A stretch of DNA of 6,532 nt. Source: Patescibacteria group bacterium (GTDB lineage Bacteria; Patescibacteriota; Microgenomatia; Levybacterales; UBA12049). A program made the translations under genes and the position numbers. The stretch's first letter is position 1; each line of letters begins with the position of its first letter. Below, piece by piece: positions 4,590-6,532 of the stretch. The stretch covers positions 1 through 6,532 of the forward strand of contig JAHIGH010000018.1 in NCBI GenBank assembly GCA_018900295.1, read 5' to 3'. The notes under the pieces are model-generated. The model did no database searches and was not told the origin of the DNA. It worked only from the letters and a program-made list of their open reading frames with translations.

Positions 4590-4702
4590 GTTCACGATTC
4601 TAACATAAATATTCTTCGAGTGAGGCTAAAAGCCGAATCGAGAAGTTCTCGACTCCGCTATCGCTACGCTCGAACAATATAATTTATGTCAGAGGTGTGA
4701 AC
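4590..4702. repeat. 113-bp imperfect inverted-repeat element (MITE-like or structured RNA)
   Basis: The left arm (4590-4620) and the right arm (4669-4702) are imperfect reverse complements. Matching blocks include GTTCAC, ACATAAA, TATT and TTCGAG. The interior has two more palindromes: GGCT/AGCC (4624-4634) and TCGAGA/TCTCGA (4638-4652). No open frame of interest lies inside. Terminal repeats of 31-34 bp with a non-coding core suit a non-autonomous mobile element, but no transposase is in the window, and a folded RNA is equally possible. Confidence 0.55.
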
Positions 4703-4723
4703 TCATTCCGTGGGAGCTTCAAT

Positions 4724-4752
4724 TTGCTTCCCTTTCTTTAATCGAGTAAAAT
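4724..4752 (+). promoter_or_regulatory. Predicted promoter of tRNA-Arg(GCG) and tRNA-Ser(CGA)
   Basis: TTGCTT (4724-4729), a 17-bp spacer and TAAAAT (4747-4752, 5 of 6) are placed 13 bp before the tRNA. The geometry matches that of the tRNA-Ser(TGA) promoter. Together with the repeats above it accounts for the gene-free stretch 4464-4765. Confidence 0.5.
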
Positions 4753-4765
4753 ACTAATTAGTTTT

Positions 4766-4839
4766 GTGCCCGTAGCTCAGATGGATAGAGCACGACGTTG
4801 CGGACGTCGGGGTCGAAGGTTCGAATCCCTCCGGGCACA
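4766..4839 (+). tRNA. tRNA-Arg(GCG)
   Basis: This 74-nt cloverleaf has acceptor arms GTGCCCG/CGGGCAC and discriminator A. The D arm is closed by GCTC/GAGC. The anticodon arm CGACG/CGTCG pairs perfectly around TTGCGGA, giving anticodon GCG (codons CGC and CGU). The T arm GAAGG/CCCTC has one A-C mismatch. CCA is not encoded (the next bases are CAG). Most bacteria read these codons with anticodon ACG modified to inosine, so G34 is unusual and reading of CGA would need another tRNA. Confidence 0.95.
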
Positions 4840-4881
4840 CAGAAAGAGTTATGCGTTCGGAGTTATTGGTTATGAGTACTT

Positions 4882-4906
4882 ATAAATTATAGTGTTCATA
4901 ATTTAT
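4882..4906. repeat. 9-bp palindrome between tRNA-Arg(GCG) and tRNA-Ser(CGA)
   Basis: ATAAATTAT (4882-4890) and ATAATTTAT (4898-4906) are perfect complements around a 7-nt loop in the 80-bp spacer between the tRNAs. It could be a processing hairpin in a joint precursor, or an AT-rich palindrome overlapping a weak second promoter. Confidence 0.35.
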
Positions 4907-4919
4907 TCTTGAGAAGCCT

Positions 4920-5006
4920 GGCGGGATGCGAGAGTGGTTGAATCGGATCGTCTCGAAAACGATTGCCGCCGTAAGGCGACCGCAGGTTCGAATCCTGCTC
5001 CCGCCG
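4920..5006 (+). tRNA. tRNA-Ser(CGA)
   Basis: This 87-nt class II tRNA has acceptor arms GGCGGGA/TCCCGCC and discriminator G. The anticodon arm ATCGT/ACGAT surrounds loop CTCGAAA, so the anticodon is CGA (codon UCG). The long variable arm is closed by GCC/GGC (GCCGCCGTAAGGC region), and the T arm is GCAGG-TTCGAAT-CCTGC. CCA is not encoded (the next bases are CAA). With the GGA and TGA genes it completes the UCN serine box in this window. Confidence 0.97.
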
Positions 5007-5045
5007 CAACGTAAGAAATCGTACAACGATTTCAATGTTGTTTTG
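5007..5045 (+). terminator. tRNA-adjacent hairpin repeat, copy B; possible terminator of the tRNA unit
   Basis: CAACGT (5007-5012)/ATGTTG (5035-5040) and GAAATCGT (5015-5022)/ACGATTTC (5026-5033) pair around an ACA loop, with the same AA/A bulge as copy A at 3616-3651. It starts on the base after tRNA-Ser(CGA). TTTTG (5041-5045) follows, a weak T-run, so it could end the tRNA transcript. A second perfect hairpin, TCCCGC-CCA-GCGGGA, follows at 5049-5063. Confidence 0.5.
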
Positions 5046-5098
5046 TAGTCCCGCCCAGCGGGAAATGTTGCCGGAGTGCGGTTTTTGGTATATAAAAA

Positions 5099-5273
5099 AT
5101 GAAATCTTTAACCAAATATCTGACCTTCAATACTAAAGAAAAGATAGAATTTGTCAATATCACCTCTCAGGTGGAAGATGTTATTCATGAATCAGGAATA
5201 AAAGAAGGGGGAGCAAATTTTTTACGCAGAATTCGATGGTAAAAGAAATAAAAGAGTATTGGTGAACTTTTAA
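5099..5273 (+). pseudogene. yjbQ: yjbQ/UPF0047 family gene broken by an internal deletion
   Basis: The first 37 codons, read from 5099, give a UPF0047 N-terminus (T-K-Y-L-T-F-N-T at 5-12, F-V-N-I-T at 18-22, G-I-K-E-G at 33-37). The reading then runs out at a TAA (5240-5242). In another frame the DNA just before 5273 encodes the family C-terminus: E-Q-I-F-Y-A-E-F-D-G-K-R-N-K-R-V-L-V, then N-F-stop. The two ends meet within G-rich bases at about 5207-5213. Intact members have roughly 130-140 residues, so some 80 central residues, including the conserved His-containing core, are missing and the frame is shifted. UPF0047/YjbQ has been linked to secondary thiamine-phosphate synthase activity; this copy cannot have it. 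The old stop at 5271-5273 lies 3 bp before the transporter start, so the pair was probably an operon. Confidence 0.85.
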
Positions 5274-5276
5274 ATT

Positions 5277-5828
5277 ATGTTTCAAAGTATCTTTGTTCCT
5301 TTTCTAAGCATTGGCTTGGCGGAATTATTGGACAAAAGCCAGCTCATGGTTATTCTTCTTGCCTCACGAACCAAAAAACAAAAGCGATTATTCAGCGGAG
5401 TTATGCTTGCATTCATTATAGTGGACGGATCAGCTATCCTCGCGGGTTCATTGTTGACCGGATTAATCCAGTCTTTGTATATCAAGTTAATAGCAGGATT
5501 GGGATTTATTATTTTCGGTATTTTGAGCTTGAGAAAAAGTTCGGAGGAGGAGCAGAAATATGTTGTCATGGAAAATCCATTTCTTTCAGGATTGGGTGTT
5601 ATTTTTTTATCTGAATGGGGTGATAAGACGCAAATTGCTTCAGGGCTTTTCGCGACTCAATATTCTCCGCTTCCGGTATTTATCGGAACGATACTGGCTT
5701 TAGGCTTGTTATCACTTATGGCTATTTATTTCGGTAAATTCATTTCCGGGAAATTTGAAAAAAGGATTATCAACAAAGTCAGTGGTATTATTTTTCTTTT
5801 AATCGGATTTCTATTTCTTTTTTTCTAA
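5277..5828 (+). CDS. Gdt1/TMEM165 (UPF0016) family cation transporter
   Basis: This 183-residue protein has six membrane helices (about 4-26, 39-60, 68-85, 101-125, 131-152, 164-183) in two halves, as in the UPF0016 family. Such proteins export Mn2+ or Ca2+ across the membrane (bacterial members give manganese tolerance). The signature E-x-G-D-(K/R)-(T/S) is present in both halves: E113-WGDKT118 is canonical, while the first is E16-LLDKS21, with Leu in place of the usual Gly. The acidic residues thought to bind the cation (E16, D19, E113, D116) are all kept. The charged loop 86-99 separates the halves. The start at 5277 follows a weak GGTGA 11 bases upstream and the relic yjbQ stop by 3 bp. 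The gene ends exactly where the convergent toxin gene ends. Confidence 0.92.
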   Translation: MFQSIFVPFLSIGLAELLDKSQLMVILLASRTKKQKRLFSGVMLAFIIVDGSAILAGSLLTGLIQSLYIKLIAGLGFIIFGILSLRKSSEEEQKYVVMENPFLSGLGVIFLSEWGDKTQIASGLFATQYSPLPVFIGTILALGLLSLMAIYFGKFISGKFEKRIINKVSGIIFLLIGFLFLFF

Positions 5829-6233
5829 TTAATCGATTCCAAGACGGATATATCCATTTTTTTTGAATGCTTCATCAAAGCCAAAAATCTCCTTCGTTTC
5901 AAAATGATCCGCAATCGTCATAACCAAACAATCGGTAAAACTCACTGATTCCGGTTGTTTTTTGTATGCCTCTAATGCTTTTTGCCGAATTTGTTCTGTG
6001 ATATTCTCAATAACAAAAATTTTTATATTGAGAATAGAAATAGCGGCCGCATAGGCTTTTTGATGGCCAAATTTTTTGCCTGTTATATTGATCAGTTCTG
6101 AAAATATATCTTCGGGTATTATTACAGTATCGCTTCTTTTCTGAAATTGTTTGCTTACTTGTATAGCTAAAGAATGATTTTTGTCTGTTTCAACAAGAAG
6201 CGATATTAAAGCGCTTGAATTGGCAATAATCAT
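5829..6233 (-). CDS. vapC: PIN-domain toxin (VapC-like)
   Basis: This 134-residue protein has a PIN-fold layout: an N-terminal hydrophobic strand with the first catalytic position (I2-IANSSALISLL13), E46 in P40-EDIFSELINI50, D101 in S98-FTDCLVMTIA108, and D120 in F117-GFDEAF123. PIN toxins are Mg2+-dependent ribonucleases that cleave tRNA, rRNA or mRNA. The first acidic residue, normally Asp, is Asn5, one base from an Asp codon, so activity may be reduced or lost. The ATG at 6233 is 3 bp after the antitoxin stop, and GGAG (overlapping the antitoxin's last codons) lies 8 bases before it. Translation is therefore probably coupled to that of the antitoxin. Its stop abuts the stop of the convergent transporter gene. 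Confidence 0.88.
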   Translation of the reverse strand: MIIANSSALISLLVETDKNHSLAIQVSKQFQKRSDTVIIPEDIFSELINITGKKFGHQKAYAAAISILNIKIFVIENITEQIRQKALEAYKKQPESVSFTDCLVMTIADHFETKEIFGFDEAFKKNGYIRLGID

Positions 6234-6236
6234 AAG

Positions 6237-6482
6237 TTATTCTCCGTATAGATATTTATCAAGATTTATAGAGAGGTCTTTTGGGCCTTTTAATTTCAAT
6301 TTTTTTCCCAATGTTGCTAATTCTAAAAAAGCATTCCCGATAAATTGTTTTTTTTCTTCCGCTTCCAATCCTTTTTGGATCAATGCCCGAATTATTTTTG
6401 CTTTATCTTTCTTTTGTTTTTTAGCAAGCAATGTTATTTCCCGGGCTTGTTCTTTTTGTAAGTAAACTTGAGTTCGTATCAT
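6237..6482 (-). CDS. vapB: Ribbon-helix-helix (CopG/VapB-like) antitoxin
   Basis: This 81-residue protein starts with a beta-strand (I2-RTQVYL8) followed by two helices (about 9-25 and 27-41), the ribbon-helix-helix fold that binds operator DNA as a dimer. The C-terminal tail ends K68-DLSINLDKYLYGE81, a pattern I know from antitoxins paired with PIN toxins, where it binds and blocks the toxin. I take the ATG at 6482 and not the in-frame ATG at 6500, because the earlier one lies upstream of the predicted transcription start and overlaps the -10. The domain also begins at the later ATG. It is the first gene of the two-gene operon and is likely autoregulated through the palindrome at 6489-6505. 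Confidence 0.9.
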   Translation of the reverse strand: MIRTQVYLQKEQAREITLLAKKQKKDKAKIIRALIQKGLEAEEKKQFIGNAFLELATLGKKLKLKGPKDLSINLDKYLYGE

Positions 6483-6488
6483 ATGTTT

Positions 6489-6520
6489 AATGTATAACAT
6501 ACATTACGTTATTTTGTCAA
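6489..6520 (-). promoter_or_regulatory. Toxin-antitoxin promoter with overlapping operator palindrome
   Basis: On the minus strand a perfect TTGACA (6520-6515) is followed by an 18-bp spacer and TATACA (6496-6491). The predicted transcription start is at about 6484, within two bases of the ATG at 6482, so the mRNA would be leaderless. AATGTAT/ATACATT, a 7-bp inverted repeat with a 3-bp centre (6489-6505), covers the -10 and is the natural operator for the antitoxin. Confidence 0.65.
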
Positions 6521-6532
6521 TCTGCGAAGCGA

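Noticed and set aside
4140..4595. Antisense frame over the end of the 198-residue gene and the repeats
   Set aside because: It has no ribosome site, and it crosses two hairpin repeats and a well-supported gene.
5068..5096. Promoter TTGCCG / 17 bp / TATAAA for the yjbQ relic
   Set aside because: It would start transcription just after the ATG at 5099, so it does not fit unless the start site is unusual.
5041..5098. TPP riboswitch before the yjbQ relic
   Set aside because: The conserved TPP-aptamer elements are not visible; the region holds the tRNA-linked hairpin and a short GC hairpin.
6483..6500. Earlier in-frame ATG of the antitoxin at 6500
   Set aside because: It lies upstream of the predicted transcription start and overlaps the -10; the fold starts at the second ATG.

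Overview
The window looks like chromosome from a Candidate Phyla Radiation (Patescibacteria) bacterium, probably Parcubacteria-like. The signs are a partial VirB6/TrbL-like membrane protein of a type seen in these genomes, a lineage-typical two-helix membrane protein of 198 residues, a free-standing 23S-intervening-sequence four-helix protein, tRNAs mostly lacking an encoded CCA, weak or absent Shine-Dalgarno sites, and AT-rich intergenic DNA full of small repeats. TGA acts as a normal stop in two genes, so the code is standard (not the TGA=Gly code of Gracilibacteria). The lineage call rests on recall of protein families, not on a search.

Layout. Bases 1-2400 are read on the minus strand: a four-helix (IVS-type) protein, a Nudix hydrolase, tRNA-Ser(GGA), then the start of the VirB6-like protein, which runs off the left edge behind its own promoter. 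Four arrays of a degenerate heptamer (TCAANNN) lie between these genes and overlap their starts and stops. Bases 2550-3527 hold an unrecognised 325-residue protein with a highly charged linker and a C-terminal membrane anchor. Bases 3544-3799 hold tRNA-Ser(TGA) and tRNA-Arg(CCG) on the minus strand, divergent from the 198-residue membrane protein (3867-4463). About 300 bases (4464-4765) then contain no gene but several inverted repeats and hairpins. They are followed by tRNA-Arg(GCG) and tRNA-Ser(CGA) on the plus strand. Next comes a yjbQ (UPF0047) gene broken by an internal deletion, and an intact Gdt1/TMEM165-type cation transporter that probably shared its operon. The right end is a minus-strand toxin-antitoxin pair: a ribbon-helix-helix antitoxin, then a PIN-domain toxin.

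How the parts relate. The three tRNA-Ser genes cover the whole UCN box (GGA, TGA, CGA) and the two tRNA-Arg genes belong to the CGN box. The tRNA-Arg anticodon GCG is unusual for a bacterium. The protein genes do not form one pathway. The striking content is in the non-coding DNA: heptamer arrays that supply start and stop codons, two hairpin families whose copies differ by paired (compensating) changes, and a 113-bp inverted-repeat element. These suggest small repeats spreading between genes. Two promoters sit so close to their start codons that the mRNAs would be leaderless.
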